Source: Lenzites betulinus (lineage: Eukaryota; Basidiomycota; Agaricomycetes; Polyporales; Polyporaceae). Taken from it: 64,000 nt of DNA. The notes beneath the pieces were generated by a model. It had not been told where the DNA came from, did not search any database, and worked only from the letters and a program-made list of their open reading frames with translations. Of this stretch, positions 39,001 to 48,865 are shown piece by piece. Where the stretch lies: the NCBI GenBank assembly GCA_022264855.1, contig JABYQU010000058.1:1-64000 (forward strand), in the 5' to 3' direction. The translations under genes were made by a program, and so were the position numbers. The first letter of the stretch is position 1; the number at the start of each line of letters is the position of its first letter.

Positions 39001-39577
39001 GGTGCTCATTGCAAAAGATTGCCACCGAAATGGCAGATGGTGGGTCGGCCAGGCGCGTCCATCCAGCACCCTCCTTGCACTCAAAGCGCCCTCCTCTATG
39101 TCGCAATATAACCCGCGCCGCTGCGCTGTAAATCGTGACAAGAGGGGTTCCCGAACACCAATTCTAGGTTCCAGCACCTCCGTGTCCAAACACGTTGTGC
39201 ACTCCTCCGGGCCATAATCAAGCGTGATAACACTCACCATCGAACTTATAGTTTGCATACGTGAAGCCTCCAGCGCCCACCGTAGCCGTCGCAATCGGAA
39301 CCCGGAACGCACGCAAGATAAAGCGTGGAATGGCCGTATACGACAGTGCACGGATATGCATGCGCCGGACGTTCGCCGGGGACACTCCGTACCGCGAGCG
39401 CGTCCGGAGGTGCGTGTTCGTCAGGAACGTCGCGAACTGCCGGTGTATTGGGCGGGTGAGCGGTTGCGCATTTCGTGAGGCGGCGGCGGCAGACGCTGCA
39501 GCAGCACCGTAGGTCGAAGCCTTGCGCGGGGAGAAGGAGAAAGCGGAAGAGACGCGACGACGGAAAGTGGAGTACAT
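36096..39577 (-). CDS. MGM1: Mitochondrial dynamin-like GTPase MGM1 (OPA1)
   Basis: The inner-membrane fusion GTPase. Exons: 39238-39577, 38289-38790, 36683-38229, 36433-36632, 36251-36379, 36096-36188 (2811 nt, 936 residues). The N-terminus is a basic, Ser/Arg/Ala-rich mitochondrial presequence ([19 protein letters not shown]), followed by a membrane segment ([18 protein letters not shown]) used in long and short Mgm1 forms. G1 is GSQSSGKSS, and the exon 2/3 joint gives [20 protein letters not shown]3 is DLPG ([11 protein letters not shown]) and G4 is TKMD (VITKMDLV). A middle/stalk domain and C-terminal helices follow. Intron 1 is unusually long for this locus (447 nt) and sits directly after the membrane anchor. 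A start codon at 38743 would miss the presequence and must be internal. Confidence 0.95.
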
Positions 39578-40186
39578 CGTGCGCGCCCTCCGTTTCGGAG
39601 GACCTTCTCAGGACCTTGTGATGTCGCCTAGTCTCTCTGAAAGTGTTGACAGTCGGACCGAGCTCTTGTGCTCAAGACCCTAGAAATAGCCCAGAGAGAT
39701 GCAAAGTTAATGAGAGCTTGAGGTAAGCAAGTACGTCTGGAGTGCGGACGGAGATGTGCACGCGAACTCTCGGCATGACAATGGTGCGGCGCTTGAATTG
39801 TTTGGCTGCTGAGAGGCTGAAAATCGGGCGGAGACCGTAATACTTCGTGTATCCTTCTCTCCTCAACCTCCTTCGCTTCGGACCTCCGTGCTTCCTGAGG
39901 GTCTTCTTCTGGTCTCCTACGCTATTTTACCTCTGGGAAATATCTGTACAAAATGTTCTGATGACTCTCACATGTCGCTTCTCCTCGATAGACTTGGAGG
40001 CTCTCTTGAGTATTGCGTATTCTGGTGGCAATCTGGTGACTCTACTCTGTGCCTCGCGGTCCGCTCGCCCGCGATGAGATTTATGCGATAACTGTTCCTC
40101 TCTTATACCATCCAGCTCTTTGGATCCCTCACACACGGGCCTCCTCTTACTATCTGTGCTCGCACTATCGTTGTGAATTTTGCGAC
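39578..40186. promoter_or_regulatory. Divergent promoter region
   Basis: About 610 bp between divergent MGM1 and the DapA-family gene. It contains pyrimidine-rich leader sequence close to 40187 and no supported gene. Confidence 0.5.
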
Positions 40187-41244
40187 ATGAGCTCTTCAGT
40201 GAATAGCGCTCCTCCTCCGTCTGGCGTCTACGTTCCTGCGGTACTCTTTTTCGACGAAGACGAAGAGCTTGACATACCGTCTATCAAAGCTCACGTCCTT
40301 CGTCTCGCCAAGGTGGTTATCGCCTACCTCGCGTTCCCATGTCGCTATCTCACCAGCCATATCATGCAGGGCGGCGTGACAGGGATTCTCGTCCAAGGCA
40401 GCAACGGCGAGGCCCAGCACCTCTCGCACGACGAGCGAAAGGTCGCGATCCGTCTCACTCGTGACACTCTCAACGAGAATGGGTTTGAGAACGTGCTTGT
40501 TATCGCGGGCACCGGTGGACAGTCAACCAAGGAGACCAAGAAACTCACCGCCGACGCGAAGGAGGCCGGGGCGAGCCATGCGCTTGTTCTGACCCCAGGC
40601 GTGTGGCCGCCCCAAATGTCTAAGGAGCGCATCCTGAAGTTCCATCGCGACGTATGTATTCTATCTCGTGCTCCACTGAACAATGCTTATATTTGCTGGG
40701 TTTGCAGGTGGCAGACGCGTCGCCCATCCCGGTCATGATCTACAATTTCCCCGTTGTGACCGCGGGGCTCAATCTTGACTCGGACATAATCGGCGAGCTT
40801 GGGCTGCACCCCAACATCGTCGGCACCAAGCTCTCCTGCGCAGATGTGGGCAAACTGCACCGACTCACCTCTACACTCCCCGCGTCGAAGTTCGCGACAT
40901 TCCCCGGGTCATCCGCGGTCTATCTGCAAGGTCTTGTCTCCGGAAGCGCCGGGATTATTGGAGCACTTCCGAACGTCGCGCCCAAGGCCCATGCCGAGCT
41001 CTACAGGCTTTGGAAAGCCGGCAAGCTGGAAGAGGCGGAGAAGCTGCAGGCACTGCTCGGCCACGCTGACTGGGAGCTGCAGAAGCTGGGGAGCATTGCA
41101 GGCATCAAGGCGGTGGTTACGAAACACTTCGGATATGGAAACACAAACGTGCGGGGGCCTCTAACTCCGCGTGATTTGTCCACGACTGGCGTGGCTGCTA
41201 CGACGAAGCTGGAGGAGCTGATTGCGCTGGAGAAGGGCCTCTGA
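40187..41244 (+). CDS. DapA/N-acetylneuraminate lyase family aldolase
   Basis: A class I aldolase of the dihydrodipicolinate synthase superfamily, 314 residues. Exons: 40187-40312, 40370-40651, 40708-41244. The first intron is 57 nt and in frame, so an unspliced reading looks continuous. It shows GGVTGILVQGSNGE (the usual GxTGE-like carboxylate-binding loop), the active-site Tyr148 in VMIYNFP and the Schiff-base Lys177 in NIVGTKLSCAD. Fungi lack the DapA route to lysine, so the role is probably catabolic, for example 4-hydroxy-2-oxoglutarate or 3-deoxy-hexulosonate aldolase (galacturonate pathway). The exact substrate is not decided by sequence. No targeting signal is evident. The gene is convergent with the SCP2 gene. 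Confidence 0.9.
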
Positions 41245-41367
41245 CAGGGACGGTGCCTTGGGCGCGTGTCCGGGTTTGCGGCGCTCGGCGTTGCGTCAAG
41301 CTGGGTTGTGTTACAGAATTTATAGTGAAGTAAAGTACGAATAGCGATGGGGATACGCAGAAGCAAC

Positions 41368-41932
41368 TCAGAGCTTCGCCTTCGTCTTCACAACCTGGGC
41401 CAGTGTCAGCCCCAGCCCAGTCACCAGTCACCCAGTGTGCATGTGGTCTCGGACGTACCTTGAGAATACCGTCGAGCTTGGTGGCAAACATCATGTTGCC
41501 CTTCGTCTTGAGCTTGCCGGTCATGAACGCCTTCTGGCCGTCGAGCTTGCCCTCCGCTAGCTGGGCGAAGGTGTCGTCGGACAGGAGGATGGTCACGTTC
41601 GCCTTCTGTTGGGGCTCGCCCTTGTAGACGGTGCCGGTCTTCTTCAGGTCGATCGTCCAGACACCCTCCTTGCCCTCCGCGTTCTTAACGCGCAACTCGA
41701 AGATGCCGTTGACCTGGTGGATGTGTACGGTGAGACCGGGTCTGTAGGATGTAGCATTGGGGGACGCCCACCTTCTTGATCTGCGCCTTCTTCTCCTCCT
41801 CGCTGTAGGTGCCGAACACCTGCGCGAGCGCGGCGAGGGTCTCGGAGGCCTGCACACGTCGTCAGTCGCCGCAGCGCACGCCGGGGGCGGCGGCCGACGC
41901 ACCTTGAAGCCTTCAATCTTGATGTCGGACAT
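41368..41932 (-). CDS. SCP2 sterol-carrier domain protein with C-terminal AKL
   Basis: A small lipid-binding protein (about 130 residues) made of a single SCP2 domain. Short exons encode MSDIKIEGFK, ASETLAALAQVFGTYSEEEKKAQIKK, then VNGIFELRVKNAEGKEGVWTIDLKKTGTVYKGEPQQKANVTILLSDDTFAQLAEGKLDGQKAFMTGKLKTKGNMMFATKLDGILK, and a last exon VVKTKAKL. The domain carries the typical hydrophobic tunnel pattern (FAQLAEGKL...AFMTGKLKxKGNM). The final AKL is a peroxisomal targeting signal type 1 variant. It likely shuttles acyl-CoA or sterols in peroxisomes, as POX18-type proteins do. Only 123 bp separate its stop from that of the convergent aldolase gene. Confidence 0.93.
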
Positions 41933-43191
41933 GGCGGCTTTTGGTGAGTTGGGCGTTCGGGAGACGGGCTGGTGGGGACAGCAAGTGGCTCGAGCGAGTT
42001 ATATACGATTCGCGAATGGGAGAGCGCGGGAGCAGAAGGGAAGTAGACACCGCGCGCTGTTCCCCAGACCCATCATGTCTCGCGATCATGGGGACGCTTA
42101 GCGCGCATGTGATATCCTCCGGCCATCCAACCGTCTCCTTCGTCCTCTCATCCAGTGCTACAAGTGCCTATGACGTCTATCATCACGCTCAAGGTTGTGG
42201 AATACCGCCGCGCGATGTCGTGCGGAAGGCGGTATTCACGGGATACAGCTTGCAATGTCGCAGCCCACAAGATATCTGGAACAGCGCTAGCGCTGTGCTA
42301 AGTAGGTCCGTCGCGGCCCTGGCCCACGCTGAACAGACACGCAAGCGGTCGGACTCATACCATCGGCAAGTATGCCGCCATCGAACACCGACGTTCTTCT
42401 GCTGGTACGTCAAATAATCTGAGAGGTTGGTGTTGCAACTTATCGAATTGTAGGTCAGGATACGCAGACGTTGTCGTACCACAACGCTTTGTCACGACTC
42501 CAGGCTCGCTGACAGGATTGCGCCGATTCGAGCGCGCGTTTGAGTTGCATGCGCCTGAGTGGGCTATGCAGTGGCTATACGCGGGTTGCATGTCGCCGGA
42601 AGATGGCCCTTTAAACACCGGGACGGCGTAAGTACGCGCACATAGCCCATCGTGAACTTTGAGGACCATGGGTTGAATGAAACCTGGGGTGAGTTGACGT
42701 TAACATAGAGGTGCATGATATGATAGCGAACACAAAACCCTTACAATTCTGCCATATCTCAGGAGTATCCCGCCGATGGACTACCTTTTGCGCCAGAATA
42801 TAGGCCACCAAACAGCGTTGTCAGGCCCGACGCCGGCCCACCAAGTTGGCACCCATAAACTTCGCGTCTTTGATCTGCTTCCACATCTCGCCTATGGTTA
42901 TCGGCGTCCCGCGCCCGGTCTGTGAGCTATTCTCCAGCAGTGACATCGTGTGCCACAAGGCCAGCCTTCTCTGTCCGGACGCCTCGCGGCGTTCTGCATA
43001 CGGACATCACTATGCGAACGTGCGAGGCACTGGTCCTTTCTTGTATCCCTCAGGGATCTGCGTGCGTTTCGTATGCTGCCGCGCTTCGCGGATGGGGCCC
43101 CGCATATTCCCTCAGAAGCCTCTGGTGACGGCCATATAGGAAACGGTCGAGCTGCTGATGTCCGCTGGCCTTCTTCCACAGACTGTCGACC
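41933..43191. other. Intergenic region between SCP2 and the phosphate transporter
   Basis: About 1.26 kb containing two divergent promoters. Small open frames are present, none recognisable. Confidence 0.5.
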
Positions 43192-45367
43192 ATGCCTGTC
43201 AGACTCTCTCAAGTACGAGGCAGAAACGCGCTAGAAGAGACGCGATCTCTTGGGGACGATGCGAGTCTTGATACACTCAATGAGAAAAGGCGGGCGACGC
43301 TTGCGGAGGTCGATAATGCTACTTTCTCGTGAGTGTCTGCGCTGTTGAGAGCCTCGATAGGATGCACTTACCATGGGCAATTAACAGCTGGTTCCACGTC
43401 AGGATCTGCCTGGTAGCCGGCGCTGGGTTCTTTACGGACGCGTATGTCTCGCAAGCTACCTCTCCCATGTACATCTAGCAGCTAGATGCATGCCGCAGTT
43501 ACGACATCTTCGCTATCAACATCGCATCGGTCATGCTGGGATATGTATACGGACACAGTCAGTAATCAGCGATACTAGGTGGTAGTCGTGCACTTACGAC
43601 ATGGGGTGCGTCTGCAGACCAGAAGCTAAGCGCGAACCAGGACCTCGGGATCAAAGTCGCGACGCCCGTCGGTGTCGTCCTCGGCCAGCTCGTGTTTGGC
43701 TGGCTCGCAGATGTCTTCGGGCGAAAGCGCATTTGTACGTCTCCTACCGCTCTATATTCACCCAGCTGCGCCTCACACTTTGTGCGATGTGGTGCTCGCA
43801 GACGGCTACGAGCTCATGCTCATGATCGTCGCGTCCTTCGGGCAGGCCCTCGCGGGGGAGGCGCACGGCGTGAACATCATCGGCGTGCTCGTCGTCTGGC
43901 GGTTCATCATGGGCCTCGGGGTCGGCGGCGACTATCCGCTCTCGTCCGTCATCCCCGCCGAGTTCTCGTCGACGCGCATCCGCGGGCGTGTCATGATTGC
44001 TGTCGGCGCGAACCAGGGCTGGGGCCAACTCGGTCAGTAGTTCGCCGCTTCTCACCGGTGCACCACCGGATCCATGATAGGGATGCATGGCTGACCTTTA
44101 CGCAGCCGCCGCGCTGGTTGCGTTCATCATCACCGCAGCGTACAAAGACACTCTCCTAGCAGACGACCCGCGCGTGCTGCCGCACGTCGACTACATGTGG
44201 CGGCTGCTCATCGGGCTCGGCTGCGTCCCCGGCGCTGTCGCGCTTTACTTCCGCTTGACGATCCCTGAGACGCCGCGCTTCACGATGGATGTCGAGCGCA
44301 ACGTGCTCCGCGCGGCACGGGATGCCGAGAGGATCGTGGCGGTGGGGACATACGCACATCGCGGCGACTCGGACTCGGACGTGGGGGATGTGCGCGTGCG
44401 TGCACCGCGGGCGTCGAGGCGCGATTTCGCGGCGTACTTCTCGAAGAGGGAGAATTTGGTCCCGCTCCTGGGGATGTGCTATGCGTGGTTTGCTATCGAC
44501 GTGAGCCGCAATTTTCGATGTCTGAAAAGCGATGTGATAAAAAGTTGACACCTGCTGCCGGAACAGGTTGCGTTCTATGGGCTCGGATTAAACACGTCAA
44601 TCATCCTGCAGGCAATCGGCTTTGGGTCTCCCAGTGCGGGCGTAACCGGCACCGCAGCCGTGTACGAGACACTCAGGAATGTCTCCGTGGGAAACATCGT
44701 CCTGGCAGTGGCGGGGCTCATCCCAGGGGTATGGACCACGTTCCTCGTGGTCGACAGCTGGGGGCGCAAGCCGGTGCAGCTCCTCGGGTTCATCATGCTC
44801 ACCATTCTCTACCTCATCATGGGTGCGTCTCGCTGTTACCCCGCGCGAAATGATCAATAATTGAAGGGTATATGCGCGTATCCGAACAGGCTTCGCGTAC
44901 CGACCGCTCACTGCGACCCCGGCGAGTCGCAAGGCGTTCGTCTTCCTCTACTGCCTCACAAACTTCTTCTCCAACTTCGGGCCGAACGCGACCGTCTCCG
45001 TCTTCCCCGGGGAGTCGTTCCCTACGCGCTATCGCTCGACTGCGTTCGGAATTGCGGCGGCGAGCGGGAAGATCGGCGCGGTCGTGTCGCAGGTCGGGTT
45101 CGGGAAGCTGGTGAACATCGGGGGCGAAAACGCGTTCGTCCCGCATCTGTATGTCTCCTCTCTGGTCTCTCCGGTGGAAGGGCTGATAGAGGGGTGTTAT
45201 GTCGCAGGTTGGAGATCTTCGCGTTCTTCATGCTGACGGGGGCCTTGGCGACACTTGTGCTCAAGGAGGGTAGAAACCTAACGCTTGAGGAGCTTTCGAA
45301 TGAGCGGCAGGAGGGTTTCATTGAAGGTAGGTCTACCAACAGCCGACAGCCCTTTCGCGTGCGCTGA
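43192..45367 (+). CDS. PHO84: PHO84-like inorganic phosphate/H+ symporter (MFS)
   Basis: A plasma-membrane major facilitator of the phosphate:H+ symporter family with about 12 membrane segments over nine or more exons. Signals in order: [27 protein letters not shown] (TM1 signature), [29 protein letters not shown] (MFS loop 2-3), [30 protein letters not shown] (the GGDYPLS phosphate-symporter signature), [22 protein letters not shown], and [28 protein letters not shown]. The C-terminus is [23 protein letters not shown]. It may end at 45367 by read-through or splice at 45330 to a short alternative exon near 45470. Phosphate starvation control is expected from the family but no PHO4-type site was checked. 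Confidence 0.92.
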
Positions 45368-45709
45368 ACGGACGCGTATACACGCCGGTTAGCGCAGACA
45401 GCGCGGGCAGACAAGAAGGTTGGGGTCGAGTGAACGTGAGATTGGGGGATGGCGTGATTGTAGGTGTCGCGAGCTGCCGGATTCACCGTGTACGATAGGT
45501 ATTGTGGCCCAGGGCATGAGCAGTGCATGAGCATCCTACAGTGAGGTCCGCAAGTAGTTGACGAGGACGCGTTGGGCAGAAGTGTGATATTGGGGACACC
45601 GGCAGAAGGTATCAACGCCCTGGGAGCTGACACCGCGCTCAGCATATACAGCTTACATTGTACATCCGGAACTGTCACTCACCTAAGGCTCGACGCAAGC
45701 TGGTACCCG
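45368..45709. other. Convergent 3' intergenic region
   Basis: About 340 bp. It may hold a short alternative last exon of the phosphate transporter near 45470-45500. Confidence 0.4.
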
Positions 45710-46243
45710 TCAACGCTCTTCTTTGATAGAAACGCGTCTCCTCACACGCGTTTTGGGAGTAGTGGCTTTCGGAGGTGCAGCGTCCGGGGCGGGATCTTCG
45801 GCAAGGGTGGCCGAGGGCCGGCGTGGAGTAAAGACGGCGTAAGTCAGGCCTCTCGAGATCATACGCGCGACATATCCCAAGAGAGCCGAGAATATGCACG
45901 CAACGCCGACAAAGACGTAGATGGGGTATATGTTGCGCACCACCGAGGTGATTATGGCGTACGGGGAGAACAGGAATACCTCGAGCAGCACTTGCACGAA
46001 GACTATGACTGGAGAGAGCACGTAGTATATGGGGGTGAATGCAAAATTCAGGGGAACGAGCGAGTAGCCTGCGAGAGTGGTGGAGAAGCTCGAGAGGTAG
46101 GAGAATGAGAGTGCGAAGACATGGCCAGCTATGCGGGCGAAGTGGATGATCGGTGGTGAGTCGGCCACGGCTGATGCGGCAGGAAGACTCGCGGAAGGTG
46201 TCGAGCCAATGGCATGGTAGACCGTTTCTGAGGGCGAGCTCAT
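45710..46243 (-). CDS. Unknown membrane protein, single exon
   Basis: A 177-residue intronless frame beginning MSSPSETVYHAIGSTPSA. It has three hydrophobic stretches (HVFALSFSYLSSF, FTPIYYVLSPVIVFVQVLLEVFLFSPYAIITSVV, IYPIYVFVGVACIFSALLGYVA) and a basic C-terminal tail (TPKTRVRRRVSIKEER). Sustained hydrophobic pattern and a clean basic tail favour a real gene. I do not recognise the family; it is likely to sit in an internal membrane. Confidence 0.65.
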   Translation of the reverse strand: MSSPSETVYHAIGSTPSASLPAASAVADSPPIIHFARIAGHVFALSFSYLSSFSTTLAGYSLVPLNFAFTPIYYVLSPVIVFVQVLLEVFLFSPYAIITSVVRNIYPIYVFVGVACIFSALLGYVARMISRGLTYAVFTPRRPSATLAEDPAPDAAPPKATTPKTRVRRRVSIKEER

Positions 46244-46439
46244 CGTGGTGGTCGCGGTGAATTGGCGTCACGGCGGATACCCCAAGCTGTCCAGGAGTGA
46301 GCGCCTACTCAAGGATAGCCGACGCTGTCAATTGAGTAAGCGCTCATGACCACTTCCATTCATGATGCAAATTGTTTAGATCTATACAAACTACTACAGT
46401 ACTAGTTCCTACAAGCTTTGGTATGCACAGGCATCTACT
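46244..46439. other. Short intergenic stretch
   Basis: Presumed promoter of the minus-strand membrane protein gene; nothing else seen. Confidence 0.4.
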
Positions 46440-46800
46440 AATTCAACAACGGCACATGCGCCCATCCACCTACCTTCGATCTGAACGACAAGAAGGAGCT
46501 CGAGCAGAAGATACAGTGGGGGGAGAACGACTGTAAGCTGTCACGCATGTATGTCATCACCCTTGTAGGGGGAGCTCCTGGCGTGGTTTGGGAGGATGTT
46601 TGGGGAGGGAAGGCCCGCGGGATCGCTGTGGAAGGAGCTTGGGCCCAGACGAGAAGGCCTCTCCGACCTCCAGAGGGTAAACCGCTGTCGGAGGAAGGCA
46701 ACCTCCTCATCAAGGTCGTCCGTCACCATGATGGATGTCATGCTCGCCAGTATGTTCACAATAGCATTCATCAGGACCTGGACAACTTCACCAAATGTCC
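46440..46800 (+). mobile_element. Decayed second copy of the gag-like element
   Basis: The plus strand is clearly related to the minus-strand remnant at 22424-22945: PPTFDLNDKKELEQK, then a region equal to ITLNIKGELPAWFG with a net 5-nt deletion, then AGSLWKELG and a hydrophobic end MLASMFTIAFIR. The 5-nt loss puts the two halves in different frames, so this copy cannot make the full domain. The first third of the element is missing. No LTR or polymerase is present. Confidence 0.65.
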
Positions 46801-47459
46801 AGCCTTGTTAGCGTATTCGCCAGAATTCGCATAGCTGATTTGATAACGAGTGCTGTCTAACTGGGGTAATAAAATAAGGAAAGAGAGGTGACACCGCGGT
46901 TCTGCGGAAGCGGAAGTAGGCGTAACTGAGCAGTACTAGTACTAGTCTAAGAGGAATCTCTAGAAAGGAGCGGGGTAGAATATCGAAGGAAGACGCGAGA
47001 AAGAGCGTATAGGAGAATGTCGAAAGTGCTGTACTCTATGAAGGTTGGAAGTGCGATAGATACGCATAAAGATGGTTAAATATGGGGAAATGCGAGACGG
47101 AGAGGAGGAAATAAGATATAGCTATAGAACATACACGTATGCCCGACGGCCGACGTGGAGAAGAACCATCAGAAGAAGCGCACCCGCGAGAGCGTGGTTG
47201 AAAGCACGAAAACGAAGCACCGAAGACTAATCCAACAAGCTCCGCGCGCCCACAGAAAAGTCCCGCGTCGGCGGACGCCGCGTCCAGCCGCGAGGGGAGC
47301 GCATCACAAAGAAGAGAATGAAGAGCCGACAATGTGCCCGAGGACTCGTGCGCCTACGAGTGGGATCCGAGAGCCTTTTCGCGCGGCCCAATCTGGTGGG
47401 ACGTGGGGATCCAGGCTGCGAATCCACGTCGCCACGTCCCACACGGTCACAGAGGCGTC
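46801..47459. other. Intergenic region downstream of the terpene synthase
   Basis: About 660 bp, AT-richer in the left half; no gene supported. Confidence 0.5.
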
Positions 47460-48865
47460 CTAACGCGAGCGATTGCAGCTCGCCGGCACCCTCGCTGGCG
47501 GCCCACGAGCTTCCACCACCTTCGGGAGCTGCTTGCGGAGGGGGAGAAGGGCTACGGCGAGCTGCGCACGCACCTGCGCGCCCCCGCGTCCGAAGTAGCG
47601 CTCGGTCTCGAACGACCACACGAGGTTGCCGATCATCCAGTCACCGAGGCCCTCGATATACGTCGCGAGCTGGTCGTCGATCGTGGGGCCCCACGAGGGG
47701 AGCGCGTCGCGGAGGGTCTCGAACCGGGTGATGCACCCGAGGCAGAGGGCGCCCACGTAGTCAATCGCTGACTGCAGGTCGAGCTTCTCCTGCGTCTGCA
47801 CGACTACGATCATGTTGTGCGTGTCGCCTGCGGGAATGGGCGGTGCGCGTGAGCGGACGGCGTACTCGGAAGCAATGGAAGAGGTTCCGTACCGTTGGCT
47901 TGCTCTACGTTGTAGGAGAAGATGTCCTAAAGAAAGTAGCGAGGGAGAGATTCAGTAAAGAGAAGGGCCCGGGAACAAGCGGAGAAGGCGTACGTTCGCC
48001 CACTAGAACGAACCGAGCTCAATCAGCACACGCTCCGGCAAATGCCAGCTACAGATAAACTCACCGTGACAAGATCGTTCGCAGCTTCTTCCAGCCCTCG
48101 CACACATGGGTGCTCCATCACCCAGTCGGGCAAGTCGAGCTGTCGGATTCCATCAGCCATATACACCGGCGGCGATAGAAGCCACGCTTCTCGTACTCAC
48201 GTCGTTTGCATACTCGATGAGTGCCCAGCAAGGCTTACACCCGCTCGTGTCGCGTCGCATGGCAACGTATGACTCAAGGTCGGGGATGTTGCCCGACTCG
48301 CGGTCCCTGGCCTGCTGCGCGACCGCACGGAAAAATAGCTCGAAGGTCTCGACGAAGCGTCGCTGGGCCCCTGGCGATGACCGTGCAGAAACCCGGCCCC
48401 AGAAACTGTGTGAGAAAGCCGGTCAGTGTGAGACTGGATGGCGGAGCGTCCCGGCCACGAGGATACTCACCTCTGCGTCAGCCTTCCTACTGCGGAGGAA
48501 GCCCGGAAGGCGTGCGGGTCGCGGAGCGCGCCGATGATCTCGCTCGCGGTGCTGACTGTCTCGCGGTCGTCCATCTCATCGCAGATGTTGTCGAGGTGGA
48601 AGAGGTAGTTGATCCAGTCGCAGCACGCGCGGAACTGATCGTAGTCCGCGCGCGGGTAGCACATCGCGGTGAGAAGCCCGCCCTTGAGGCCGTGGAAGGC
48701 GGCACGCTTCTTCTTGGTGAGCTTGCAACCCGACATGAGCCAGGTTTTCGACTCGGCAGACGCCGCTTCGCAGTGGACATTGTAGCGCAGGGGGTAGGGA
48801 CAGTGCGCGATTAAGTCAGGAAAGAGGATCATACGAGGACGAGGGGAGCTAGGAATGACGGCCAT
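47460..48865 (-). CDS. Sesquiterpene synthase (class I terpene cyclase)
   Basis: It would cyclise farnesyl diphosphate through Mg2+-dependent ionisation. Exons: 48471-48865, 48201-48405, 48065-48139, 47994-48002, 47893-47926, 47460-47827 (1086 nt, 361 residues). The first metal-binding motif is at D92 (HLDNICDEMDD). The NSE triad is N228-D229-xx-S232-xxx-E236 in WANDIFSYNVEQ. The conserved RY pair is R316-Y317 (ETERYFG). MRRDTSGCKPCWALIEYAND and LPDWVMEHPCVRGLEEAANDLVT are typical of mushroom sesquiterpene synthases. W-A-N comes from a 9-nt exon. No P450 or other tailoring gene lies within the window near it, so no cluster is evident. The product cannot be predicted from sequence. Confidence 0.95.
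47994..48002 (-). other. 9-nt microexon encoding W-A-N of the NSE motif
   Basis: On the minus strand: ttctag|TGGGCGAAC|gtacgc, between introns of 62 and 67 nt. It supplies the Trp, Ala and catalytic Asn228. Skipping it keeps the frame but removes a metal ligand. Confidence 0.87.
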
